A stretch of 64,000 nucleotides of DNA from Methylobacterium terricola (GTDB taxonomy: Bacteria; Pseudomonadota; Alphaproteobacteria; Rhizobiales; Beijerinckiaceae): contig NZ_VDDA01000002.1 in NCBI RefSeq assembly GCF_006151805.1, positions 496,001 through 560,000 of the forward strand, in the 5' to 3' direction. The position numbers and the translations under genes were made by a program. Of the stretch, positions 52,531-62,213 are shown piece after piece. Numbering within the stretch: position 1 is the stretch's first letter; each line of letters opens with the position of its first letter. Below the pieces are notes generated by a model, which worked only from the letters and a program-made list of their open reading frames with translations, did no database searches and was not told where the DNA came from.

Positions 52531-52721
52531 CGCCCGGACGGACGGGAGAGCGCGGGGACCTGCTGCGCGCCCGGCGCATTGCGTGCCCGGGCCGGATTCC
52601 CGATATAGGCGGCATTGCCCGGCGGTGCGAGGCGCGGCCGGATCGGGGCGCATCTCTGGTCCCGGCATGGCTGGCCCGGTATGGCGGCCCAGATCTCGGC
52701 AGCCCTGATCTTGGAGGCGTG

Positions 52722-53381
52722 ATGGACGCGGTGCTGAAGTCCTTGTCGGTCCGGGCCCCGGAGGCGGCCGACAAGCGCAGCGACGCCCCCCGGCCGGAGC
52801 GCGTCACCGAGCGGCCGACCCGCCAGGAGGCCGAGGCCGCCGTGCGCACCCTGCTGCGCTGGGCCGGCGACGACCCGGAGCGCGAGGGCCTGCTCGAGAC
52901 GCCGCAGCGGGTGGTGAAGGCCTACGAGCAGATCTTCGGCGGCTACCGCCAGGACGCCGACGCCATCCTCGACCGGGTGTTCGAGGAGGTCGAGGGCTAT
53001 TCCGACATCGTGCTGGTGCGCGACATCCCCTTCCACTCCCATTGCGAGCACCACATGGTGCCGTTCATGGGGCACGCCCACATCGCCTATTATCCCCGCC
53101 GCGGCGTCGTCGGCCTGTCGAAGCTCGCCCGCGTCGTCGATGCCTTCGCCCGCCGTCTCCAGACCCAGGAGACGATGACCGCCCAGATCGCCGACACGAT
53201 CGACACGGTGCTGCATCCCCGCGGCGTCGCCGTGATGGTGGAGGCCGAGCACCTGTGCATGGCGATGCGCGGCGTCCAGAAATCCGGCGTCTCGACCATC
53301 ACCACCCAGTTCACCGGCGTGTTCAAGCAGGACCCGACCGAGCAGGTCCGCTTCCTGACCCTGGTCCGTGACCGGCGATGA
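52722..53381 (+). CDS. folE: GTP cyclohydrolase I
   Basis: A 219-residue enzyme converting GTP to 7,8-dihydroneopterin triphosphate, the first step of folate synthesis. Zinc and active-site residues are in [21 protein letters not shown] and [20 protein letters not shown] (Cys and His ligands). The C terminus FLTLVRDR is typical. Other signatures are [13 protein letters not shown] and [22 protein letters not shown] 52722 has GGAGG at 52713. It overlaps hisI by four bases. Confidence 0.97.
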   Translation: MDAVLKSLSVRAPEAADKRSDAPRPERVTERPTRQEAEAAVRTLLRWAGDDPEREGLLETPQRVVKAYEQIFGGYRQDADAILDRVFEEVEGYSDIVLVRDIPFHSHCEHHMVPFMGHAHIAYYPRRGVVGLSKLARVVDAFARRLQTQETMTAQIADTIDTVLHPRGVAVMVEAEHLCMAMRGVQKSGVSTITTQFTGVFKQDPTEQVRFLTLVRDRR

Positions 53382-53815
53382 CCAAGCGTCCCGAATTCGA
53401 CCCTCCCGGCGACAAGCGTGCGCTGGAAGAGGGCGCGGCCTTCACCCCGCGCTTCGGCGCCGACGGCCTCATCACGGCGCTCGCGGTCGATGCCGATTCC
53501 GGCGCGGTTCTGATGCTCGCCCACATGAACGCCGACTCGCTCGCCCGGACGCTGGCGACCGGCGAGGTCTGGTACTGGTCGCGCTCGCGCGGGGAACTCT
53601 GGCACAAGGGTGCCACCAGCGGGCAGATCCAGACCCTGGTCGAGATGCGGGTCGATTGCGACCAGGACGCCCTGCTGCTGCGGGTGCGCGTCGGCGGCGA
53701 TGGCGGCTGCTGCCATACCGGGCGGCGGGACTGCTTCTATCGCAGCGTCGCGTATGACGCCGAGAGCGGGGCTGTGACGCTGGTTCCCCGGTCCTCCCGA
53801 GGCGCCGAGGCGTAA
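53378..53815 (+). CDS. hisI: Phosphoribosyl-AMP cyclohydrolase
   Basis: A 145-residue metal-dependent enzyme of histidine biosynthesis that opens the purine ring of phosphoribosyl-AMP. Signatures are [40 protein letters not shown], and the metal-binding [12 protein letters not shown] plus [17 protein letters not shown] 53378 overlaps the folE stop as ATGA. hisE, its usual partner, is not in the window. The two neighbouring genes both hydrolyse purine rings. Confidence 0.96.
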   Translation: MTKRPEFDPPGDKRALEEGAAFTPRFGADGLITALAVDADSGAVLMLAHMNADSLARTLATGEVWYWSRSRGELWHKGATSGQIQTLVEMRVDCDQDALLLRVRVGGDGGCCHTGRRDCFYRSVAYDAESGAVTLVPRSSRGAEA

Positions 53816-53915
53816 TTCTCGCCCCGCTGCGGGAGGGGCCCCGCGTCAGCAGGGGCCGGGAGACGGGCGGCGCGACGGTTCAGGGCTTGGCGCCTCTCGC
53901 CATGCGTCGTCTGGC

Positions 53916-54332
53916 TCAGCGCTTCAGCGCGGCGAGCCCCTTCAGGTACATCTCCGGCAACCCGTTCTCCCGCCCGGCCGCGATCACGCCCTCGAGGTAG
54001 CCCGGGCGCGGCACGCCGCCGTTGCCGCGGCCGAGATAGACCAGCGCGCGTCGCACCCCGCCCTCGGTCGAGACCGGTTGCTGCGCCTTGACGTAGAGCC
54101 CGCTCGCCACGCCCTCGTAACGGTCGAGGGCGGGAACGTCGGCGAGCGCCAGGTCCCACAGCACGCCCCAGACCGTACCGGAGGGCCAGCGCTCCACCGA
54201 GGCGTAGCCCTCCCGCATGATCACCAGGCGGTGTCGGTTGAGCCGGCCGAGGCCGAGCAACCGCGAGGCGGGGCAGCGCCGGGCCATGGCGGCCCGGTCC
54301 ATGTTGGAGCCGTAGGCGAAGTAGAGCGGCAC
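53916..54332 (-). CDS. Gamma-glutamylcyclotransferase-fold protein
   Basis: A 138-residue GGCT/AIG2-like protein. The signature YFAYGSNMDRAAMARRCP is near the N terminus, and the expected acidic residue is in ALDRYEGVASGLY. Members cyclise gamma-glutamyl groups or related compounds; the precise substrate is uncertain. It begins 10 bp after the pccA stop on the same strand, so it is probably co-transcribed with pccA. It converges on hisI. Confidence 0.9.
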   Translation of the reverse strand: MPLYFAYGSNMDRAAMARRCPASRLLGLGRLNRHRLVIMREGYASVERWPSGTVWGVLWDLALADVPALDRYEGVASGLYVKAQQPVSTEGGVRRALVYLGRGNGGVPRPGYLEGVIAAGRENGLPEMYLKGLAALKR

Positions 54333-54342
54333 GGACGGCCGC

Positions 54343-56346
<2,004 letters not shown>

Positions 56347-56474
56347 CGGAGCGCGCACTCGAGCCTTGAGGAGAAGCCGGGCCCGGGTGGGTCACACCCA
56401 AGCTCATCCCCGTTAAAGCATGGCGCGCGCGACGCAAAGCCGGCTGTTCTCGGCCAAACGGGCGAAGCCGCCCC

Positions 56475-56924
56475 TCAAGCGGCGACCGCGTAGGACAGGA
56501 TCTCCTCGACCTCCTCCTCGGCGCCGGCCCGGGCCCGGTTGGCCTTCAGGGCGAAGCTGATCAGCGCCGGATCGTTGGTCTCGGCCTCGCGCACCACCTC
56601 GACGGCGATGCGGGCGCCGGTCGCGGTCGGGCCGCGGCCGCAACCGAGCGAGGCGGCGAGCCAGTGCGCGGTGTCGGCGTCGATATGGCCGGTCGGGCGC
56701 TCGCCCCACACCGCGAAATCGACGGTCGCCGCCACCAGCCAGTCGCCGAAGGCGGCGTCGGCCTCGGCGATCGCCCGGTCGAGGCCGAACAGCATGTCGG
56801 CCTCCTCGCGGCAGGTGAGCCCGTCGGGCAGCACCGTGCGGTTCAGGTCGCGTACGTCGTCCAGGCCGATGGTGCCGGCGGCGATGATGCGATTGCAGAA
56901 GTGTTGCAGCGAAACGTTCATCAT
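56475..56924 (-). CDS. Conserved hypothetical protein
   Basis: A 149-residue soluble protein that I do not recognise. It starts MMNVSLQHFCNRIIAAGTIG, and contains CREEADMLFGLDRAIAEAD, GDWLVAATVDFAVWGERPTG, and a Glu-rich end (AEEEVEEILSYAVAA). No membrane span or signal peptide. Codon usage looks like its neighbours. ATG 56924 or the next Met is the start. It lies 128 bp upstream of pccA on the same strand. The first half resembles tellurite-resistance-like helical bundles only loosely. Confidence 0.7.
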   Translation of the reverse strand: MMNVSLQHFCNRIIAAGTIGLDDVRDLNRTVLPDGLTCREEADMLFGLDRAIAEADAAFGDWLVAATVDFAVWGERPTGHIDADTAHWLAASLGCGRGPTATGARIAVEVVREAETNDPALISFALKANRARAGAEEEVEEILSYAVAA

Positions 56925-57535
56925 CTGTCTGTGCCTCCCCGGCTTTTGTTGTGCCGGTGCTTGTCCCTGTGTGAGGAGGACTATGCCGGACGGGATGGCC
57001 CTGACAGGTTAACGGCGGGATCTGAATCCCTGTTCAGGTTAAAGCCTGGCAACAGGACGGCGTTGCTAAAGCGTTGCGATGATCCGTCGGATGCAGGCGC
57101 ACGGCTCACGCGAGAGACCGGTTCCTCCGTCGGGGAGCGGCCTTGTGCGGCGCCATTCCCGAGGGTCCAGAATGGCCGGAATCGGGGGCCCGCGATGCCT
57201 GTGATCCGAGGGCCGATCGTCCCGTCTTCGCCAGTCTCACCGTCGTGGCGCGACCGGTTTGCCGCAGCGTGCAGCCGCTCGCTCACGGTCCGACGACGGG
57301 CCGGATCGGCGCGGCGGGGATCCGGCGGACGCTCCCCGAGGCGCCGCCCGCGATCATCGCGTCGATCGCACGGTCTCGGGCATCGGACCGCCGGTGACGC
57401 CAGCGTTGCACCGGCCCGAGATTCTGGCGCTACCCGATCCCCGTCCAGCGCCAGACCGGGATCGCCGTGCATCGGCCCGCGTCACCGGTCCGAGGCGCGC
57501 CGTCGAGGGGCCGCGCCGCGGCTTGCCGGCTCCCG
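56925..57535. other. 611-bp gap with no convincing gene
   Basis: ORFs here are shadows of high-GC DNA. CAGGTTAA appears twice at 57005-57012 and 57035-57042, 30 bp apart, a possible direct-repeat operator. GAGGAGG (56973-56979) precedes a nine-codon ORF at 56983-57012, but spacing is poor. Confidence 0.4.
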
Positions 57536-58135
57536 TTACCGCACGATCACCGTCGCGTCCGTCCCGACCCGGTTGTACAGGTCGACGACGTCGATGTTGC
57601 GCATCCGGATGCAGCCCGAGGACGCCGCCTGGCCGATCCGCTCCGGCTCGTTGGTGCCGTGGATGCGGTAGAGCGTGTCCTTGCCGGTCCCGTCCGCCAG
57701 GTAGAGCGCCCGGGCGCCGAGGGGATTTGCCGGGCCGCCCTGCATGGCGTGAACGTGGGGCCAGCGCTTGATCATCTCGGCCGGCGGGTGCCAGTCGGGC
57801 CAGACGGCCTTGCGGAAGAGCCGCGCCGTGCCGGACCAGCCATAGGCCTCGTCGCCGACGGTGACGCCGTAGCGGATCGCCTTGCGGTCGGGCAGGACGT
57901 AGTAGAGCTGGCGTTCCTTGGTCTCCACCACGATGGTGCCGGGCGCCTCGCCGGTCGGATCCTCGATCAAGTAGCGAGCGAAGCGCCGGTCGATCTCCGG
58001 CTCCGGCACCATCGCCATCCATTCCTTGTCCTTGGCCGACAGGTCGGGATCGGGGGTGGCGCGGTACAGGCAGCCCGGAAGCGCCAGGACGGCCCCCGTC
58101 AGGACGAACGCGAGGGCGAGGCGGCGGCGTTGCAT
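57536..58135 (-). CDS. L,D-transpeptidase (YkuD family) lipoprotein
   Basis: A 199-residue lipoprotein with signal and lipobox (VLALPGCLYR, Cys22). The YkuD domain (about 65-199) is canonical: GTIVVETKERQLYYVLPDR, then YGVTVGDEAYGWSG, NPLGARALYL, and the active site RIHGTNEPERIGQAASSGCIRM with His159, Cys175 and Arg177. It forms 3-3 cross-links in peptidoglycan or attaches proteins. ATG 58135 is chosen; the longer frame upstream is Pro/Arg-rich. It is the intact counterpart of the altered copy at 7712. Confidence 0.92.
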   Translation of the reverse strand: MQRRRLALAFVLTGAVLALPGCLYRATPDPDLSAKDKEWMAMVPEPEIDRRFARYLIEDPTGEAPGTIVVETKERQLYYVLPDRKAIRYGVTVGDEAYGWSGTARLFRKAVWPDWHPPAEMIKRWPHVHAMQGGPANPLGARALYLADGTGKDTLYRIHGTNEPERIGQAASSGCIRMRNIDVVDLYNRVGTDATVIVR

Positions 58136-58335
58136 CGAGGAGCCTTGGCAGGTCGGCGGGCGGGCCCGCGAATCAGTCACCGGCGATGGTAAAGCGTGGC
58201 TGTTAGCCCGCGAAGCGGGGAGCCGCGCCACTGTGCACGATGGCCGGCTCGTGTTGCGTCCGGGCCATGGCCCTGCCACGGTGCGGGGAAGGGACGGGCC
58301 CGACGGGCCCGACGGGAACGCTGGACGCGGGCACG

Positions 58336-59268
58336 ATGACGACGCTGTATCTCTGCCATCCGGCCTCCCTCGACCACGCCACGCCGCCCGGCCATCCCGA
58401 GCGGGCCGACCGTATCCGGGTGATCGAGCGGGTGCTCGAGGACGAGCGCTTCGCCGGCCTGGTGCGCGAGCAGGCGCCCCTCGCCGACCTCGCGGTGGCG
58501 GGCCTGGCGCATCCGGAGAACTACGTCGCGGCGATCGCCGCGGCGGCACCGGACGAGGGATTGACGGTGATCGATTCCGATACGGTGATGTCCCGGGGCT
58601 CCCTGGAGGCCGCGCGCCGGGCGATCGGCGCCGCGGTGCGGGCCGTCGACGAGGTGATGGAGGGCCGCGTCGCCAACGCCTTCGCGGCGATGCGCCCGCC
58701 CGGCCACCACGCCGAGCGCGAGCGCGCCATGGGCTTCTGCCTGTTCAACACCGCGGCGATCGCGGCCCGGCACGCGCGCCGGCACCACGGCGCCGCGCGG
58801 GTGGCCCTCGTCGATTGGGACGTCCATCACGGCAACGGCTCGCAGGACATCTTCTGGGACGATCCGAGCGTGATGTACGCCTCGACCCACCAGATGCCGC
58901 TCTTTCCGGGCACCGGCGCGGCGTCCGAGCGCGGCGAGCACGATACCGTCGTCAACGTGCCGCTGCATGCCGGCGACGACGGCGACACGTTCCGCGAGGC
59001 CTTCGCCCACGCCGTGCTGCCGCGGCTCGAGGCGTTCCGGCCCGACCTGATCGTGATCTCGGCCGGGTTCGACGCCCATTGGCGCGATCCCCTCGCCAAC
59101 CTGAAGCTCACCGAGGCCGATTTCGCCTGGGCGACCCGGGAGGTGATGGCGGTGGCCGACCGCCGCTGCGGCGGACGGGTGGTGTCGCTCCTGGAGGGCG
59201 GCTACGACCTCATCGGGCTGTCGAAGTCTGTCGCCGCCCATGTCGAGACGCTTATGGGCAAGCACTGA
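58336..59268 (+). CDS. Histone deacetylase-family (acetoin utilization/acetylpolyamine) amidohydrolase
   Basis: A 310-residue zinc-dependent deacetylase-fold protein. All core motifs are intact: MRPPGHHAERERAMGFCLFN, VALVDWDVHHGNGSQDIFW, VISAGFDAHWRDPLAN, and VSLLEGGYDLIGL. Bacterial members remove acetyl groups from polyamines, small molecules or proteins; the true substrate is unknown. ATG 58336 (MTTLYLCHPASLDH) matches the family start; an in-frame ATG 32 codons upstream lacks conservation. It lies alone between the L,D-transpeptidase and the convergent ribB gene. Confidence 0.92.
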   Translation: MTTLYLCHPASLDHATPPGHPERADRIRVIERVLEDERFAGLVREQAPLADLAVAGLAHPENYVAAIAAAAPDEGLTVIDSDTVMSRGSLEAARRAIGAAVRAVDEVMEGRVANAFAAMRPPGHHAERERAMGFCLFNTAAIAARHARRHHGAARVALVDWDVHHGNGSQDIFWDDPSVMYASTHQMPLFPGTGAASERGEHDTVVNVPLHAGDDGDTFREAFAHAVLPRLEAFRPDLIVISAGFDAHWRDPLANLKLTEADFAWATREVMAVADRRCGGRVVSLLEGGYDLIGLSKSVAAHVETLMGKH

Positions 59269-59393
59269 GGGTTCGATCGGCGCGGCGAGGGTCGTCACGC
59301 AGGTCGACACCTCCCCGCGTCGTTCCGGGCCCGGCGCAGCCGGGAGCCCGGGAAACGCCGCGGGTTTCGAGCCGGTGAGGGGCGCCGACGCCC

Positions 59394-60710
59394 CTACCCT
59401 TCCAGCGGCGCGTCGCCGACCATCTCGATGCCGAAGCCCGACAGGCCGACATAGGACCGCGCCGCGCTCGAGATGTTGCGGATCGAGACCACGCCGAGGT
59501 CGCGCAGGATCTGGGCGCCGAGGCCCACCTCGCGCCACTGGCGCACCCGGGCCGCCTCGGCCCCGTCCTCGCCGGCGCCGTCGGGAAGCTGCGACAGCGG
59601 CACGCCGGCGGTGCCGTCGCGCAGATAGACCAACACGCCGCGGCCTTCCTGCGCGAAGCGGCGCATCACCGCCTCGATGGTCCGGCCGCCCTCGATCACG
59701 TCCGCCACCACGTTCGAGCGGTGCAGCCGCACCAGCACGTCGCGGCCCTCGCCGATGCGGCCGTGCACGAAGGCGAATTGCTGCATCGGCTCGAACGGCG
59801 TGGTGTAGGCGTAGCCGGTCATGTCGCCCCACTCGGTCTTGACCGGGAAGGTGCCGACCCGCTCGACCAGCTTCTCGCGCGCCTGGCGGTAGGAGATCAG
59901 CTCGGCGACCGAGATCTGCTTGAGGCCGTGGGTCTCGGCGAAGGCGGTGATCTGCGGCCCCTTCATCACGGTGCCGTCGTCGTTGGCGAGTTCGCAGATC
60001 ACGCCGACGGGCGGGAGCTTGGCCAGCCGGCACAGGTCCACCGCCGCCTCGGTATGGCCGGAGCGCATCAGCACGCCGCCGTCCTTGGCGATCAGCGGGA
60101 AGACGTGGCCCGGGCGGACGAAATCGGTGGCGCCCATGTTGCCGTTGGCGAGGGCCCGCACGGTGTTGCAGCGCTGCTCGGCCGAGATCCCGGTGGTCAG
60201 CCCGTGCTTGACGTCGACCGTGACCGTGAAGGCGGTGCCGAGCGGCGCGTCGTTCGAGGCCACCATCGGCTCGAGGCGCAGGCGCTTGGCCTCCGAGACC
60301 GTGATCGGCGCGCAGACGATGCCGCAGGTATTGCGGATGATGAACGCCATCTTCTCCGGCGTGCAGAGCGAGGCGGCGACGACGAGGTCGCCCTCGTTCT
60401 CGCGGTCGTCGTCGTCGGTGACGACCACGATCTCGCCGCGGGCGAAGGCGTCGAGGGCCTCGATGATCGATGCGTGGGTCACGGGCATCTCCTGTCCCGG
60501 GAGGGTGAGCCCCAGGACATCCAATCCCAGGAAATCGTTGGGGGTGACGGCGCCGCCTGTCACGCGCGCCACGGCGGCGGCCGTCTCCCGCGAGAGCCAG
60601 GGCTCGGGGTTGTTGCACAGCCCCGTCACCGCTGCCGGCGAGAGCCCGCAGCGCCGCGCGAAGTCGAGGCGGGTCACGCCCTGCCGTCGGAGCCAGTCGC
60701 CGAGTTTCAC
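59394..60710 (-). CDS. ribB: HTH-RibBX fusion: 3,4-dihydroxy-2-butanone 4-phosphate synthase with N-terminal DNA-binding domain
   Basis: A 438-residue three-part protein. Residues 1-60 form a YdaS/Cro-like helix-turn-helix (WLRRQGVTRLDFARRCGLSP, then VARVTGGAVTPNDFL). Residues 76-283 are RibB, making a riboflavin precursor from ribulose-5-phosphate, with acidic site DDDRENEGD (100-108) and RSGHTEA (216-222). Residues 284-438 resemble GTP cyclohydrolase II, but its zinc cysteines are missing, as in RibBX-type proteins. The GTG start at 60710 has a candidate promoter just upstream whose -35 is covered by a perfect inverted repeat. The DNA-binding domain suggests self-regulation. Confidence 0.9.
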   Translation of the reverse strand: MKLGDWLRRQGVTRLDFARRCGLSPAAVTGLCNNPEPWLSRETAAAVARVTGGAVTPNDFLGLDVLGLTLPGQEMPVTHASIIEALDAFARGEIVVVTDDDDRENEGDLVVAASLCTPEKMAFIIRNTCGIVCAPITVSEAKRLRLEPMVASNDAPLGTAFTVTVDVKHGLTTGISAEQRCNTVRALANGNMGATDFVRPGHVFPLIAKDGGVLMRSGHTEAAVDLCRLAKLPPVGVICELANDDGTVMKGPQITAFAETHGLKQISVAELISYRQAREKLVERVGTFPVKTEWGDMTGYAYTTPFEPMQQFAFVHGRIGEGRDVLVRLHRSNVVADVIEGGRTIEAVMRRFAQEGRGVLVYLRDGTAGVPLSQLPDGAGEDGAEAARVRQWREVGLGAQILRDLGVVSIRNISSAARSYVGLSGFGIEMVGDAPLEG

Positions 60711-60716
60711 GCCCCC

Positions 60717-60754
60717 GTCATAGCTCGAACACCGTTTCAGTCAAACTGAAACGG
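60717..60754 (-). promoter_or_regulatory. Candidate ribB promoter with overlapping inverted repeat
   Basis: CCGTTTCAGT (60732-60741), CAA, ACTGAAACGG (60745-60754) is a perfect 10-3-10 inverted repeat. On the minus strand it contains TTGACT (60744-60739), followed after 16 bases by TATGAC (60722-60717) and then the GTG start. No T-run follows the repeat, so it looks more like an operator than an aroC terminator. Confidence 0.6.
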
Positions 60755-60763
60755 CGCCGTCGT

Positions 60764-61879
60764 TCACTCCGGCTGAAAGGAGGCGCCCTCCCCGATCTGG
60801 CCGCGATGCCGCAACCAGTGGTCGGCGAGCACGCAGGCCATCATCGCCTCGCCGACCGGCACCGCCCGGATGCCGACGCAGGGGTCGTGCCGCCCCTTGG
60901 TCATGACGTCGACCGGCCGGTTGTCGCGGGTGACGCTGGCGCGCGGGGTCAGGATCGACGAGGTCGGCTTCACGGCGAAGCGGCAGACCAGCGGCTGGCC
61001 GGTCGAGATGCCGCCGAGCACACCGCCGGCATGATTGGCGAGGAAGATCGGGCGTCCATCATTGCCCGGCCGCATCTCGTCGGCATTCTCCTCGCCGCGC
61101 AGGGCGGCGGCCGCGAAGCCGTCGCCGATCTCGACGCCCTTGACGGCGTTGATCGACATCATGGCCGCCGCGAGATCGGCGTCGAGCTTGCCGTAGACCG
61201 GGGCGCCGAGCCCGACCGGCACGCCCTCGGCCACGACCTCGATCACCGCGCCGACCGACGAGCCGGCCTTGCGGATTCCGTCGAGATACTCCGCCCACTG
61301 AGCGGCGGCGACCGCATCGGGGCAGAAGAACGGGTTGTTGTCGACCTCGTCCCAGTCGAAGCGGGTGCGGTCGATCGCGTGCGGCCCGATCTGCACCAGG
61401 GCCCCGCGGATCGTCACGCCGGGCAGCACCTTGCGGGCGATCGCGCCCGCCGCCACCCGGGCCGCGGTCTCGCGGGCCGAGGAGCGTCCGCCGCCACGAT
61501 AGTCGCGGATGCCGTACTTGGCGTCGTAGGCGTAATCGGCGTGGCCCGGCCGGTAGCTGTCGCGGATCTCCGAGTAATCCTTCGAGCGCTGGTCGACATT
61601 CTCGATCATCAGGGCGATCGGCGTGCCGGTGGTGAGCGGCCGCCCGCCGGTGCGGTCGTCGGAAAACACGCCCGAGAGGATGCGGACCTGATCCGGCTCC
61701 TGGCGCTGGGTGGTGAAGCGCGACTGGCCGGGCCGGCGGCGGTCGAGCTCGGCCTGGATCTCCGCCGCATCGAGCGGGATCCGCGGCGGGCAGCCATCGA
61801 CGACGCAGCCGAGGGCCGGGCCGTGGCTCTCGCCGAAGGTGGTGACGCGGAAGAGGTGGCCGAAGCTGTTGTGGGACAT
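60764..61879 (-). CDS. aroC: Chorismate synthase
   Basis: A 371-residue enzyme converting 5-enolpyruvylshikimate-3-phosphate to chorismate with reduced FMN, the last step of the shikimate pathway. Signatures are [26 protein letters not shown] at the start, [49 protein letters not shown], and [13 protein letters not shown]. It ends 53 bp before ribB, and the two might be co-transcribed. ATG 61879 is chosen. Confidence 0.97.
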   Translation of the reverse strand: MSHNSFGHLFRVTTFGESHGPALGCVVDGCPPRIPLDAAEIQAELDRRRPGQSRFTTQRQEPDQVRILSGVFSDDRTGGRPLTTGTPIALMIENVDQRSKDYSEIRDSYRPGHADYAYDAKYGIRDYRGGGRSSARETAARVAAGAIARKVLPGVTIRGALVQIGPHAIDRTRFDWDEVDNNPFFCPDAVAAAQWAEYLDGIRKAGSSVGAVIEVVAEGVPVGLGAPVYGKLDADLAAAMMSINAVKGVEIGDGFAAAALRGEENADEMRPGNDGRPIFLANHAGGVLGGISTGQPLVCRFAVKPTSSILTPRASVTRDNRPVDVMTKGRHDPCVGIRAVPVGEAMMACVLADHWLRHRGQIGEGASFQPE

Positions 61880-61926
61880 GGACGCTAGGGGGACATCGGC
61901 GCTGGGACGGAGAACGCCGCCGCTCT

Positions 61927-61957
61927 AGAGCATTTCGTGCCGGACGGGAAATGCTCT
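61927..61957. repeat. AGAGCATTTC palindrome
   Basis: AGAGCATTTC (61927-61936) and GAAATGCTCT (61948-61957), 10-bp arms with an 11-base loop. Similar GAGCATTTC palindromes are widespread intergenic elements in Methylobacterium, from memory. Confidence 0.55.
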
Positions 61958-62036
61958 CGCGGCCTCGGCCGGCCGTAGCCTCGCCACCCGTGCGCCGGCA
62001 TGGCGGAGCGGGGTGGCTCCCAGGTGCTTCGATGGC

Positions 62037-62066
62037 TTGACATTAGTGCGTGGTGCCTCGTACATC
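62037..62066 (+). promoter_or_regulatory. Promoter-like element upstream of the glycosyltransferase gene
   Basis: TTGACATTAGTGCGTGGTGC (62037-62056) starts with a consensus -35 TTGACA, and TACATC lies 18 bases on (62061). It matches the fabB-upstream 20-mer at 4895 in 18 of 20 positions. Confidence 0.5.
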
Positions 62067-62213
62067 CTGATGTCTTTGCGCTCACAGTGAAATATTGATG
62101 TCAGACAGCGGGTCTGATTTCCGGTGTGTCCACGGCTTTGAACCGCAGATCATCAATCTGACACACTATTCTCGATATCTTTCAGGGCGCGATGGGCAAA
62201 AGCGAGAGGTGAT

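Larger units (their letters stand above)
61880..62213. other. 334-bp gap before the glycosyltransferase gene
   Basis: Contains a palindrome (61927-61957), a promoter-like element (62037-62066) and an AT-richer stretch to the start codon. A hairpin TCAGAC-AGCGG-GTCTGA lies at 62101-62117. No gene was seen. Confidence 0.55.

Noticed and set aside
60711..60763. FMN riboswitch upstream of ribB
   Set aside because: The gap is only 53 bp and lacks the conserved multi-stem RFN element; only the simple inverted repeat is present.
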